Below are positions 1 to 14,361 of a stretch of 64,000 nt of DNA, one piece after another. The stretch is from Karstenula rhodostoma CBS 690.94 (Eukaryota > Ascomycota > Dothideomycetes > Pleosporales > Didymosphaeriaceae), in the NCBI GenBank assembly GCA_010093485.1, contig MU001515.1:682672-746671 (forward strand), read 5' to 3'. The position numbers and the translations under genes are program-made. Under the pieces are notes generated by a model. It had not been told where the DNA came from, ran no database searches, and worked only from the letters and a program-made list of their open reading frames with translations. How positions within the stretch are numbered: the stretch's first letter is position 1; each line of letters begins with the position of its first letter.

Positions 1-630
1 ATACTTAGGATAACTTTACCTTTACTATCTATACCTACACCTACGCTGCTATACTATATAGGATCTCCTATATCTAGTAGATACTCGCCTTATTACCTAT
101 TACCTCTATTATAAACTTCTTATCCTCCTTAGTCTCCTCTTTATTATTATAGTAATTCTATATACCCTATATCTCCTATTACTATAATATATATATATAG
201 CTAGTAGTTATTAAGTATTTTATTGCTAGCTAGTCTAGCTTATATAGTTTAAGTACTTCCTTTATACCTATATATATAACTTTAGATCCTAGCTAGCTCT
301 TAACTTCTAGAATATTATAACTATTACCTATTATTACTATTATTATTTAAATATCCTTACTATACTTTTCTATTTTATTATAGGTATTAGTTATTATTAT
401 TATTATTATCCCTAGATAGATAGTAGGGAATAGGTGTATTACTACCTATATAGGCTTATTAGTTAGGTTAATCCTAAAGTATAGGTAATATATTAGTAAG
501 TCTAGAACTATAAGTATTATACTATTAAGTAGGATTTATAGTATACTAGGGATAGGTATTTTAATTATATTTTTATATACTATTAATAACTAGAGTATAG
601 GATATAAGAAAGTAATATAGGTAGTAATAT

Positions 631-912
631 CTACCTATATATATTTTTCTTCTAGTTTTAATAAGAACTATTCTTTTTAATACTATTAACTCTCTATAAT
701 TAGATTTCTTATATATTAGTAGGTACGCGTTAATCCTATTTTAGTTAGCTTAGTACTATACCCTTTTTAGTTAGCCTATATATAGATACTAGGTATACCT
801 TAGCTACTTTTTTAGTCCCCCTTTATTTATATATTAGTAAAGTATAACGCGCCTTTTTATCCCCTCTACTTTATTAAGTTACTCTACCTTATAGTAAATC
901 TCTATAATATAT
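631..912 (+). repeat. Dispersed repeat end, copy A (RIP-mutated)
   Basis: A stretch of about 280 bp recognisable as one copy of a repeat that recurs in reverse orientation near 9,290-9,500 and 10,887-11,200, and as a nearly unmutated 128-bp fragment at 40,644-40,771. The most diagnostic part is 810-905: a T-run followed by a short C-run, then acgcgcc, a second C-run and an end reading tctataatata. Differences between this copy and the 40.7-kb fragment are mostly C-to-T and G-to-A. All copies diverge just beyond this point, so it is probably a true element end. Confidence 0.65.
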
Positions 913-3629
913 AGCTAACTAAGTTCTCCTTTATTTATTAGTTATTAAATAAAAGGCCTTATAGCTTAGAGGTAGAGACTACCTCTAAATAGCTAGTAAT
1001 ACTTTATTTACTAATAATACTCTTAATAGAAAAAGTTCCTAAAAATATACTATTAAATTATTTAATAAACTTATTACCTAAAGAGTAAATAAATAAAATA
1101 TAATTATAATATTAATAATAAAAGTAGAACTCCTTATCCTTTTATAGGTAGTAAAAGAAGCTCTCTATATTTTAAAACTATTAAAAAAATTAGAAATTAA
1201 ATTACTTAGTCTAATAATTATAATATAGTGTAATAATAAATAAATAATTTAGCTAGTAACTAAAAAGATATTAAAACTCTAAACTAAGCTATAATATATT
1301 AATATATATAACTACTAGTTAAAATAAAAAGTCTCTATAGAAAGAATTATAGTTAAGTATTTTAAATTAAATAAAATAATTACTAATAGACTTATAAAAG
1401 TACTTTTAGTTAATAAGTAAAAGAGCTTTTTTAATTAACTTAAAATAGTTAATATAGTTAGCTTAGAGGTAATAACTACTATATTATTTAAAAAGATTTA
1501 GAACTATTTATAATATATACTCTAGTTAACTATTTTAATTATTTAGTTTAGATAGTATAAGTATACTAAACTAAAAAAATATATTAAATTATAAACTATT
1601 TAGAATAGTATATAATCTAATAGTAGTTAATAACTATTATCTATTATAATTAATAATAAAGAGCTACTAATAGTAGCTATTATCTACTATTTACTATAAT
1701 TAATAGTAAAGAACTACTATATACTATTACTAGTAGTATAAAAAATAACTAAAATACTAAAGAAGGCTTAGTATATAGAATACTAACTTAGAGTTTTTAA
1801 TTTAACTAAATATATAATTTTTAATTATTATTTTTTTAATTTAACTTTATTTATAGTTTACTATAATTTATTATTATTTATAGTAAATCTAATAATAAAT
1901 AACTAAAATATATCTAGTATTTATATTTATATCTCTCTATTATTTTCTATAACTCTATAATCCCTATATATTATATATTAATATAAAAGTCTTATTATTT
2001 AGTAAAAATAGTAGTACTATAATAGTAGAGGTTATATATATATTTTTTTCTAGTAGTCTCTAGAACTTAAAACTTTAAAAGGTAAATAATTAGTTAATTA
2101 TTTAAAATTTATAATCTATCTCTATAATAAATAATAATAGTAGTTTAATATTTTTTACTACTATATATCTAATAAATAGATATCTATTACTAAATAAACT
2201 ATAGCTATAAATTTAAAATACTAAAGAGATTTATATTTAATTTAATATTAGTAATATATCTATTAAGATATTAGAAAAATAGTTTAATATTATAAATAAA
2301 TAAGAATTTATTAACCCTACTATCTAATATAGATAATATAACTTACTATATTATACTTATAAAACTATACTATTTTTTTTTTTAAAAAATATAATATTAT
2401 TTTTATAACTTTTAATTTTTTTAAAAGAGATTTCTTAATAGAAAGATTAATATTCTTAAAAGTAATATAAGACTTTAAGGAAATAAGATTTAGAATTATA
2501 AATATTAACTTTAGTAGTATATAATATAAAAGTTTCTATAATAAACTAGCTATATATAAGATATTATAGAAAGTTATACTAATTTATACTATATATAGTT
2601 TTAGTCTAGTAAAGGCTATAGTACTTTATCTTCTATTCTATTCTTACCTATATAGTAATAAAAATAATTATATAACTATTAGTTTAAAGATAATATTATA
2701 GCTTAGTAGTTATTAAAGGGTAAAATAGACTAGTCCTCTATTAAAAAATTCTATAAAATAGATAACTACTTTCTAAATAATAAAGTTAAAGAGGCTATAT
2801 CTCTAATTATTAATATTAAAAATAAAGGAGACTTAGGTATTATTAGCTATATATAAATACTAAAGTATTATTTAAAATTATAAATCTATTAGACTTATTA
2901 TATAGAAACTCTACTATTTAGTTAGGGGAAATAAATTATAGTACTTTTAATAATAATTTATTACTATAATATAATAAGGATATTCTTTATTTTAAATAAA
3001 TTAGCTTTATAGAATATTTATAAAAACTTACTAAATCTATTATAAATTTTTATAAAACTAGCTTTAAATTCTTTTTATAAACCTAAATTAAAACTATATA
3101 ATTTTTTTTAATTCTCGAGATTTCTTTATAAATAATAGTAGTATATATACTCGAATTTATAGTTATCTAAATAAAGTTTTTTTTTAATATTTAATCTATT
3201 TACTATAAGCTTATATTTTATATTAATAAAGTATACTAGCTATAATTAAAGAGTATTATAGGTATATATAAAATATATAAAAAATATAATATCTATTTTA
3301 ATATACTTTTAATAGCTATTCTAGTAGATATAATAATAGTAAAGTCTATATATATCTAAATATAATTATTAAATTTATTATAAATAATAATAGATTACTA
3401 TAAACTATAGATATAAATAGATTTTAATATATTTAGTTTAGATTTAATAGAAACTAAACTAGCTATAATATAGTAAAAATAATATTTAGTTATATTATAA
3501 TTACTATAAATAATAATAATCTAATTTTTTATTAATATTTATTAATTTTTATTAGTAAAACTAGACTTTTTTAAGGTTTAAACTCTATACTAGCTATAAA
3601 TATATTATAATAGTAATTAGTTTTATTTA

Positions 3630-3715
3630 CTATTATATTTTAGTACCCTACTAAGTTCCTTTATCGAGTTTTACCGCGGCTTATTTAAGCTCGCGAAGTA
3701 TTATATTTAATTTAA
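3630..3715 (+). repeat. Direct repeat pair (first copy; second near 8,583-8,665)
   Basis: An 80-85 bp segment beginning ttttagtaccctactaa recurs in the same orientation about 4.95 kb further on. The first copy still keeps ccgcgg and ctcgcg; in the second copy these positions read ctatag and cttata. The two copies have therefore been mutated to different degrees. Sequence outside the 85 bp is not obviously shared, so I do not call them LTRs. Confidence 0.45.
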
Positions 3716-6700
3716 TAGTTTTATTTACTAGTTATTAAATCTTCTTAATATATAAGGTCTATAATAATTATATAAATTACTAGTCTTATTTTTAAATAAC
3801 CTTTATATTAAGAAACTATTATAGATTATCTTTTCTAATTATAGTATATTTTTATTTAAATAGTTTTATTACTTTAGTTACTACTATCTTCCTTATTTAG
3901 TAATAAGTAATAATAATATTATTTATATAAAAAAAGATAATAATACTATTTTTAATTATATAGTATAGTTTATATAGAATTATAATAAAACCTATATTTT
4001 TAAATATTATAATAAATTCTTTCTATTATAGTTTAAATAAAATTTAAAGTTTATAAAGGATCTTTTATAGTTTAAGAGTTATACCTCTTTTTTAGTATTT
4101 TATAGGTATCTTTATATAGACTTTTTAATTAAATATTATATATATAAATATATTAGTTATATTATATTATTTTAGTTTAAGGTTATATCTAGTAGCTATT
4201 ATTATAAATATTTAAAATAATTAATTAACTAAAATTATTATATAGATATTTTATAGAATAATATCCTTTTACTAGTTTTTTTATATAACTAGTTAAGTTT
4301 TATATTTTAGAAATTAATAGTATTTATTAAGTTTATAGGTATATACCTATATATAGTTAAGAATTTAGTAATTTACTTATTTAATTAGTTTTTATAATAC
4401 TTCTATCTATAAGTTTATTTATTAATAACTAGTAAAATATTAATATTTAGTTTTTTAAAATAATTTTTCTATTAGATAATTCTTAAGTTTAGTTTAGATT
4501 ATTAGTAGTAGTAGTAATTAACTTTAATAAGGTTTTAGTCCTTTTATAAGTATTTATTTTACTTATATTTTATTAAGGTTATAATTTTTATATATATTTT
4601 TATAATCTACTAGGGTATCTATTATAAATATAGTTATCTAGAATATAATTTTTATATTAGCTATTATTTACTATTATATATAGCTATCTATTATTTATAT
4701 TTTTAGTAATAGTATATTTTATATTATAAGTTATATTAATAATATAACTAGTAGTAATATTATTAATAATAATAAATAAATACTATTATATTTTCTTTCT
4801 AGTAACTTTTTTAATACCTTTTATTATTATAAGTTATTATAACTTATTATAACTAACTTATCTTTATAAAATAAAGTTATTTCTAGTTTAGTTATTAGAG
4901 TAAATAGTCTTTTTATAATTCTAATTTATAATACGATTTGTTTTAAAGTATTATATATAAAATTATTTATAAGTTTTTTTTATATTTTATTAAATACTAT
5001 ATTTTTATTAAATATAATATTATAGATATTAATTACTTTTAATAGTAATAGAATTTATATATACTAGATATTTATTAATTAGTATTCTATAAAGTATTTA
5101 ATCTATATTTTTAAATTAAATCTTTATAACTTATTTTTTCTATACTATATATTATTAGTTATAGTAAAGACTTTACTTTTATATACTTTAAAATATATTA
5201 GGTTTAGTTTTTAAGACTAAGTTATTATTCTATTAATAAGGATAACTATTATAAAGAATATTTTATATAATAAATACTAGTAATTCTTATAATTTAGTAT
5301 TTAATTATATAGATATACTATAGCCCTAGTAATTTTAAACTATATTTTTTATAGAAGGTTTATATTAAGTTATATTATATAGACTTTTTTTTTTATTATA
5401 TTTTTTAAGTACTTAGCTTTTCTATTTTATACTTATATATTTAGTACTAAGGGCTTAATTTTAATATCTTAGCTTATATACTAGTATTTAATATCTATTT
5501 TTACTATAAAGATTTTATTATCTAATTTAATAATTTTAACTATTATACTAAATTATACTTTTATAAATAGTATAAAACTATTAAGTATTTTAATAATAAT
5601 TCTTACTAGATAGTTATTTCTAAAGTAGAAGTTCTATATATAACTAAAGTATTAATTAGTAATTAATATTTAATTTTTCTCTTTAGTAGAGTTATTAGAT
5701 TTAAAGTTATAAAAGTTAATTATAATATACTTACTAGGTCCTTAATTATTTAGTTAAGATATATATTTAATCTATTATTTTAATTTAACTTATTTATAGA
5801 TATTATATTTTATTATTAGGAGGGAAATAATAATAAAAAGATTAAGTTATCGAGTATAGATAAAAATATTAATAAAAAGGTACTTCCCCTAGCTAATAGC
5901 TTAAAAATAAGCGTATTTTAAAAAAAGGTTATAAAAAAAAAGTAAAGATTAGAGTAGAATTTAAACTAGGGTTATTGTATAGGGCTTAGCAATTAGAGGC
6001 TTAGCGCGTAGAGCGCTAATTACTAGCGGGTTCTAATTTTCTTAATTAACTATAGTTATAACTTTTTTCTATTAAAGTTAAGGCTAGGTATTATAGTATA
6101 GTAATACTATAATACCTCTTCTTTCTATTTTTTTAAATATTATAATATATAATATAACTATAGATTCTAGCTCTTTACTATATAAAGGTACGCTATTTCC
6201 CTAGATAATATAGATAGCTAATAAGTATAGGGATACCTATAGTATTACTCTATATTACTATTAATTAGGATTACTAGAAGAATATAACTATAAAACCTTA
6301 CCTAGCTATTTACTAGAATACTAAAATACCTACTAAAGTTACTAAGCTTAAAGGTAAAGCTATAAAATAGCTACTATAAATCTAGAACTTTACTAATACC
6401 TACTATAAAATAAAGCGCTCTAACTATAGATCTAACTTAGGGATAATATAGTATAATACTATCTATAAGTTTATACTTATATAAGCTAGTAGGTAGTAAA
6501 TCTTAATACTAGAAGAAGCTATTCTAGTATATTTACTAGGATAGGCTTAAATATATAATAATAGAATCTAAGCTACTTAGTAATAGAGTCTTAAGCTCCT
6601 ATCGCTATTCTATAAGCTTATAAAGATAACCCTCTATATTTTAGAGGAAGGAAAAGATAAAGACTTTATAAATAAGTTATTAGAGGAGGAAAGTATTATA

Positions 6701-9289
6701 TAGATATAGGAGGTACTTAAAACTATTATAGTAGTATTAACTAATTTATACTAAGTAATATACCTAAGGCAGGTCGCGAAGTATAGAATAGGTAATATTA
6801 GCGCAGTTATAGTAGCTTAAGTAAATAAGAAAGAAATAGGGGTATACTAGTTTTATTATTAGATTAACTATTATAATTACTTTAAAACCTAACTATAGAT
6901 AGGTAGATAGTATCTCTTTAATTATAAATAGCTATAAAAAGTATTATAAAAACTAATAACTATTATTTATAAAGTAAAGACACTACTATATATTTTATTA
7001 TAGAAATATTTTTAATATATACCTTTTTAATTTACTATACTAGATACTTAAGTATATTTAATTCTAAGTAGTCTAGTTATTTATATTATATAACTATATT
7101 TATAGTTTTTATTTTATATTTTATATATATTATTATTTTATATATAATATATACTATACTTTATATAATAATATAAATATTATTAATAGGTCTATACTTT
7201 AGTACCTATTAATTATATAACTATTATAGTTTTACTATAATAATATTATTAGCCTATTTTAGTATTATAAATTCTAATTTAGTATTTTTTTAATAATTTT
7301 ATAGTTTAAGGTAAATACTTTTATATTTTTATATTTAGACCTATATATTTCCCTCCTAAGTAAAAGGGGTTACTTAAACTACTCTATTATATATTTTTAG
7401 TAATTTATATTATTTTATATTATTCCTATATATACTATATTTTTATCTAAACTTTCTCTAATTACTAATAATAATACTAATTTTAATTAGAATTATAAAT
7501 TTAGTTAGCTATATTTTTCTATCTAATTTTACTAATATCTATAAGCTATAATATATTATTATAATAATAATAATAATATTTATAGTAGCTACTAATATTA
7601 AAATATATATATACTTAGTCTATATACCTTATAATAAAGAAATATTATATACTCTATTAGATATTACTACTATTTATAAGAGAAAAGAGAACTATATACT
7701 ATTATCTATATATACTACTAGCCTTAATATAATATCTATCCTTAGAGTTAGTAATATATTTAATAATAATAAGGTATAGAATCTATTTAATATTTATCTC
7801 TTTTATTTATATTTTTACTTATTCTATACCTTATATATATACTTAAATAAGTTCTATAACTCTATAGTCTATTTTTAGTAATAGTAAAAAAAGCTCTTTA
7901 TAAGTAGAAAATCTACTAAGTCTAGATTACCTTCTCCTTTAATAATATAGTTCTATATATCTTTAGCCTTATTAGCTATAACTTTATATTCTAGGGTAAC
8001 TAGGCTCTTAAAAAGGAATTAGAAAAAGACTAGTATAAGGAATTTTAAGAGACTATTTTCTACTAGTAACTAATACTCTAAAACTTTAAAATAATTATCT
8101 ATAATCTAGATATAGATAGCTAGATAGTATTTTAATAAATATTTAATTACTTTAATTTTTATAAAATTATTATATATTTAGCTATTAATAATAGACTAGA
8201 CTAGAGATACTATAGTAATAAATATAGTAAAAAAAAATAAAGGTATTTAATACTTAATAAGGTCTAATAAATATAGTATATAATATAGAAATAATAGAGG
8301 TAATAGATAATAAATAACTATATTATATAATATTATATAAAGAATAGTATAGCTTCTTATCTATTATCCTATTATTAAGGTAACTAACTAATTAATAATA
8401 GTACTAATATTTAATACTAATAACTAATTAATTTACTTTAAATTATAAGTATTTTATAACTACTTAGTATATATCTAATTTAGATCTAATTATAAAAGAT
8501 ATATATACCTAGTCTAGCCTTTATATAGGTAAAAGCCTACTAAAGGAGGATAATCTATAACCTTTAAACTATTTAAAATATTTATATTTTAGTACCCTAC
8601 TAAATTTCTTTATTAAGTTTTACTATAGCTTACCTAAGCTTATAAAGTATTATATTTAAGATTTATATATTATCTATCTATATAAAGTCTTCTAGTATTA
8701 GTAATTAAAGTAAAATAAATTAATTAATATTATTAAAAATATAATATATAGTATCTAAGTTAAAAATTAATAAGATTTATAGTAGATATATATAAGAATT
8801 AAATTAAAAGGTTATTTAGAAACTTATAAAAATTATAATAATTTTCTATTTTTTTAGTTACTTATTACTAGCCTCTAATATTTAGATTAATATAGGAGTA
8901 TATAACTATTTAATTTATAGTATTCTAGATTATATTTATTTAAATATATATATCTATTCTTATATTAAGGGATTATTTTAAATATTATACTTAATAAAAC
9001 TATTTTATTCTAGTTATAGTTTCTACTATACTAGAGCTTTTTCTAGAAAAGTATAGTAATAATTCTTTAGTATATATTCTATAGAATATATAGAATACTT
9101 TTTTTTATTTATACCTTAATTATTTATTTACTAATAAGGTATTTTATTCCTTTTATAACCTCTCTATCTATATAATATAAAAATATTTTACCTATATAGT
9201 ATAGAGCTTTATTTATATAGTATAAAGAATTTTTATTTATATAGTATAAATAATTTAGGGTTATATAATCCCTATAAAAATATTATATA

Positions 9290-9500
9290 TATATTATATA
9301 TAATTACTATAAGGGTAGGTAAATTAATAAAATAAAAGAGATAAAAAGGTATATTATATTTTACTAATATATAAATAAAGGGGGATTAAAAAAGTAGCTA
9401 AAACTTATCTAGTATCTATATATAGGCTAATTAAAAAGGATATAGTATTAAGCTAATTAAAATAAATTTAGTATATATCTACTAATATATAAGAAATTTA
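9290..9500 (-). repeat. Dispersed repeat end, copy B (RIP-mutated)
   Basis: Reverse-complement match to copy A at 631-912. It carries the same order of a G-run followed by attaaaaaagtagctaaaa, then a tatctagtatctatatatag stretch, then an end near aatatataagaaatt. It is more heavily mutated than copy A, with its former CG sites lost. Confidence 0.55.
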
Positions 9501-10886
9501 ATAATAAAAAATTAATAAGGTATAAAAAATATTATTATATTTTATTTTTATTTTTAAGTATTTTATATTTATATAGGTATATTATTACTAGTATAAAAGA
9601 TATTTCTTTTAATACTAGTATTTAGTTCTTTTTTAGTAATAAATATAGTTTTAATTATAGTTTTATCTAGATAATAGTATTCTATATAAAGTTTAAACCT
9701 CTTTATTATATTTTAGTATATTATTTTCTATTTATTTTAGAGGGCCTATTTAAAAATAGTAGTATATACTTTATTTAGTACTATAATATTTTTTATAAAA
9801 TTATTAAGAATAATTATATTATTTATAATCTTTATATAATTTTATCTTTTAGTAGTAGATACTATATAATTATATTTAGCTAGCTAAAAATTTTATTTAA
9901 TTAACCTTTTAATATTTAAAATAATATATATATATTTATATTATACTTATAACTTTACTTTTTTATTATTAATTACTATTTTCTTTATAATAAAGAGAAT
10001 TTATTTTTTATATAATTTTTTAAAGAGGTAATAGATACTAAATAGATTAGTTATAATAAAATTTTATAAATATAATATAAACTTTTCTATTCTTTATACC
10101 TCTATATAATATTCTACTAATTCTATTTTATACTAATTAGATTATAGTTTATAGTATTTAATTTATAAATTCTACTATAATTTTTATATATTTATAAGAG
10201 TATATAAACTACTTAGTATTAAATTATTATTATATATAAATTAATATAGGTTTAATAACTATAATATTTATAGTTATAACTTTAGTATTTTATTATTAGT
10301 TAGATTAAATATATATTATATTTAATTAGCTTTTATTTATATTTCTAGTACTATAAGCTATTCTATATATTATATAGAGATAATAAAAAAAGTTTTTATA
10401 AATTTAATAAATAGTATTATATTATTTAGTATATATAATTAATAATAAAGTAGTAAAATTTTTAATTATTAGATTTACTATAAGTAATAATAGATTACTA
10501 TAAATTATAAATAAAAATAAATTAGTTATATATTATATAATTATATAAATTATAGTTATTTATTATTATTTTAAGTCTAGCTAAGATATATTCTTAAATA
10601 ATACCTTAGTACTTTATATTAATTTTAATAGTATAAAATATTATAATCTCTTTTTTTATATTTACTATCTACTACTACTAGTAGTTATTATAATTTACTA
10701 TAATAGTAAATATATTATACTATAAATAATAGTATATATATATAATCTAATAATAATATATAAAGTAAATACTTATATTTATTAAAGAGTAAAAAACTAT
10801 TTTAAAGAATAACTCTTTATATATTTATTTACTTCTATAAAACTATATAAGAATTTAAAATTAATACTATATTTAATAATTACTTA

Positions 10887-11200
10887 TATTATAGATAATT
10901 ACTATAAGGTAGAGTAAATTTATAAAGTAAAGGGGATAATAAGGTATTATACTTTACTAATATATAGAAACTAAAAAAGTAGTTAAAATATACCTAGTAT
11001 CTATATATAAACTAACTAAAAAAGAGGTAATACTAAACTAACTAAAATAAAACTAGTATAAGACTAATCTAAAACTAATTTAGTATATATCTATTAATAT
11101 ATAAGAATTCTAACTATAGAGAGTTATTAATAAATAAAAAGAATAATTTTTATTAAAACTAAAAGAAAAATATATATAGGTAAGTACTATTATTTATATT
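10887..11200 (-). repeat. Dispersed repeat end, copy C (RIP-mutated)
   Basis: The longest reverse-complement match to copy A, running on through the segment that corresponds to 631-700 of copy A. Copies A and C therefore face each other about 10 kb apart. They could be the two ends of one large element with terminal inverted repeats, or two independent insertions in opposite orientation. The sequence alone does not decide. Confidence 0.55.
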
Positions 11201-13100
11201 ACTCCCTCTATTCTATATTTTATTAGTTATTAATAGTATATATATAAGAAAAGAATATAATTAAAATAACTATTATTAGTATATTATAAATTCTATTTAA
11301 TATAATATTATACTTATATAGTACTTTAAATATACTAATATAATATCTAGTCCTTAGAATTAATTTAACTAAGACTAATAATAATAATAAGGCTATATAG
11401 GTATTCTCTACTATATCTCTAAATAATAATAAAGTTATTTAGAATATTTAGTAATATTCTAAATATATTTATTTTATAATTAGATTTTAGTATAATAGTA
11501 ATAATATAAATATCTAGAAGATCTATAATAAAGTTAAAATTAATAAGAATTTAGTATATATAAATATTAATAGAGTATTTAAGTTAAATTATATAACTTA
11601 GTTAGTTATTATAGAACTAAAAAAAATAATAATATAGTAGTAGTATTTAATATATATATAATAAAAGCTATAGGAAATTAAAACCTATTATAAGAAGATA
11701 ACTAAGGAGAATAAAATATTTATAGTAGAAATAATAAGTAAAATAAGTATTTACTAAATATAAAAGGTCCTATATAGTATAGTAAATATATAGATAAAAA
11801 TAAAAATAAAAAAGTTTTAAATTCTATTCTAAATTTTAAGTATAGAGTCTATAGGGTAATATATAAAAAGTAAAGAATAAAGAATAAAAAATAAAAATAA
11901 TAATTATATAAAGTTAGTATTTAATAATAGTAATAAGGGTATATAGTATTTAATTATAAAATACTAAGTATAAAAACTTAGTATCGCGTTAATAATAAAA
12001 TAAAGTAATAAGGATTATAATATAGTTAATTAGTATCTAGCTATAATTAGTAGTTTTTAATAGACCTTAACTAGTTCTAGGAAAAGATAGTAATTAAATA
12101 AACTTAATTTAACTAAGTAAAAATTCTAAATAAATAAATAAAAAGATAATTAACTAATACTAGCCTAATTATTTATTAAGTTAGTTTTTTTATTCTAAAT
12201 TATTTATATATTATAAGTTGGCTTATTCTATTAAACTAAGGACTCTAATTAATAATAACTATTACTATAATTATATTTAGTATATCTTAATTATATAAGT
12301 TATATATATTAATCTCTACCTTATATATATAATTTATTTTATTTTTTAAAAAATAAGTAATTTTACTCTTATATAGCTTTACTACCTTAAAGATACTAAT
12401 AGTAATTTTAAATATATAAATAATACTAACTATTTTACTAGTACTATAGAAAATTTATAATTTACTAAACTAAATACTAATATTATTATTATTAGTTAGA
12501 ATATAAACTATAATTATTTTATTAAAAAAAAAGCTCTATTAAATTATATTTTAAACTAGAGTATACTCTTAAAACTATATAATTAGTATATCTATATAAG
12601 CTATTAAGTAATAAAATAAAATATTATAAAATAGATAATAATACTAAATATTATTATATTAATTAAGACTATTATTATTATAAAGAATACTATAATTAAT
12701 AATAATATTTTATTAAGTAATAAAAGAGACTTTAATAGAAAATCTTATTATAAAGAATATTATTACTAAAATAATAAATAGTATATTAAAATAGTTAGTT
12801 TTAATATACTAGTAATAAAATAGAGATTTCTCTTACTTAATAACTAGATTATAAAGTCTATTAATATAACCTATTTACTTAGTTATTTAGAATAGAAATA
12901 GAGATATAAGAATAAAGTTTTTAAACTATTATTTAGTAGTAAGATATATAATATATTAGTAAATAACTTTTAACTATATTTAGGAACTTAACCGCGAGCT
13001 AGATAGAATAGTATAGTTTAATAAAAAGACTACTAAAATTATTTAGTATATTCTATAGTTATTTATATAGGGATTCTAGAGTTATAGAAGATAATAGGGA

Positions 13101-13133
13101 GGTACCTATAGGTACCTATAGATACCTATAAAA
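13101..13133. repeat. Short 10-bp tandem repeat
   Basis: Three imperfect copies of a 10-bp unit (ggtacctata) in a row, just inside the left AT block and about 170 bp before normal base composition begins. Confidence 0.6.
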
Positions 13134-13339
13134 AGGAGGAAGTATTAGGGTAATTAGTAAGGTAAGTTATATATAATTATAGCTCTAGAATTATTATTAC
13201 TTTAACTATCCTAATACTTAACTACTATAAAATAGGATAAATCTAAGGGCTAATAGAGAGAGATAAGTTATAGATATAGTATATAAATTAAGGAGGGATA
13301 TACTGCAGTCTCTCGCTTATTATAATTGACGCTACAATC

Positions 13340-14359
13340 CAATATGCTCTTCCCCTGGCACCCAGACTCCGGCACAGTCATTCAACAACATAGCTAACCA
13401 CGAATACCTCAATCACATCAAGTAGCACACCGCACTCGACGAGTTCATCAGCGATGAGACAGAGGAGAGTTGGCAGAGACTCCTCGGCCCCAACAGAAAC
13501 GAATACCGATACCCCGACAGCATAATAACTAGCAGAAGCCATGCTGGGTTCGAGAGAGCTTTCAATTAGCTTCCACACGAGTATCGCGCAGTCACATCCC
13601 TAGACGATGACTGTCGCTACTCAGAGGGGGTCATTCAGCGCTTCGCTGAAGACTACTTGCGTGTTCCCAGTGGCGTCGCCCACGGCATCTTAGGCTCGAA
13701 GTTGCCGCTTGGTTAACTTGCATTTCAGACCTCATAACATCGCTTCAGATGGTAAATGGGCAGGGCCTCGGAACGTGTACTGGCGTGCAATGGTTTGCCG
13801 GTTTCTGATCTGGATCGCGGTGGACTATATCCAAAACTGCGCCTTTGTACTCATCAGCGCCAATGTTTATAACTATTGCTGGCTGCCTTTTCGTTGGGTT
13901 CTTATGTTAGCTTGCCGCCTTCTAAGGCTTGGAAGTCGCGGGAAGAGTTCCTTTGGCGGGCTGCGGCCCACGCTGCCATCCGACCAGCCGCCATCCCCAG
14001 AGGTGCCGCGCCGGGCACCGTCTCCAACCGCAGCTCCCCTCTCCTCATCACAGACCAGCTCTGCAGCTTCATATAGGTAAGACTTCGCGCACCACAACCA
14101 GCCGCCTTCGCCCGTTCAGCCTGAAGAAGACGACGACATAGTAGCTAGCAACAGTAAAAATAATAAAGAGGAAGACAATAAGGAGGCCTAGTACATTAGC
14201 AGCCATACAGTTAGGGCGTCGTAGGGCTTCCAGGGCGGTCCGCAAACAACGCGCAGCAGGTCAGCAAAGAAGAAGGCTGCAAGTGCCCTAGGCAAGAAGA
14301 TGGGATAGAAGAAGCAGCAGCGCGTAAGGAAGCGCAGGAAGGTGAGGGGAAGGCGTTAG
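13340..14359 (+). pseudogene. RIP-damaged gene relic at the AT-block edge, function unknown
   Basis: From 13,369 to 13,713 one frame reads as plausible protein, including the piece ALDEFISDETEESWQRLLG. It is broken by TAG at 13,423-13,425 and 13,567-13,569. A later section in another frame, 14,099-14,359, is acidic then strongly basic (a KKKAASALGKKMG-type stretch followed by Arg/Lys runs, nuclear-localisation-like). It carries TAG codons at 14,189, 14,216 and near 14,299 before a final TAG at 14,357-14,359. Each internal TAG sits where CAG would restore the frame, the CpA-to-TpA change typical of RIP. The middle (13,714-14,098) probably holds one or more introns that I cannot place. I do not recognise the family. 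Confidence 0.5.
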
Positions 14360-14361
14360 CA

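Larger units (their letters stand above)
1..13300. repeat. RIP-saturated AT-rich block (left)
   Basis: About 13.3 kb of almost pure A/T sequence with short G or C runs and no open reading frame of any length on either strand. CpA, TpG and CpG are nearly absent, while TpA is everywhere. Only a few pockets keep CG, for example near 3,660-3,710, 5,850-6,030 and 6,770-6,800. This is the known outcome of repeat-induced point mutation on transposons in filamentous ascomycetes. The original elements cannot be read as protein any more. The block ends abruptly at about 13,300, where normal base composition begins. Confidence 0.9.

Noticed and set aside
3630..8665. LTR retrotransposon bounded by the two 85-bp direct repeats
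   Set aside because: The spacing (about 5 kb) fits, but similarity stops after 85 bp and no primer-binding site, polypurine tract or target duplication can be read.
13709..14080. Open frame of 123 codons on the plus strand at the AT-block edge
   Set aside because: It overlaps several other open frames in GC-rich DNA and begins in the middle of a damaged gene; at most an exon of the relic at 13.3-14.4 kb.
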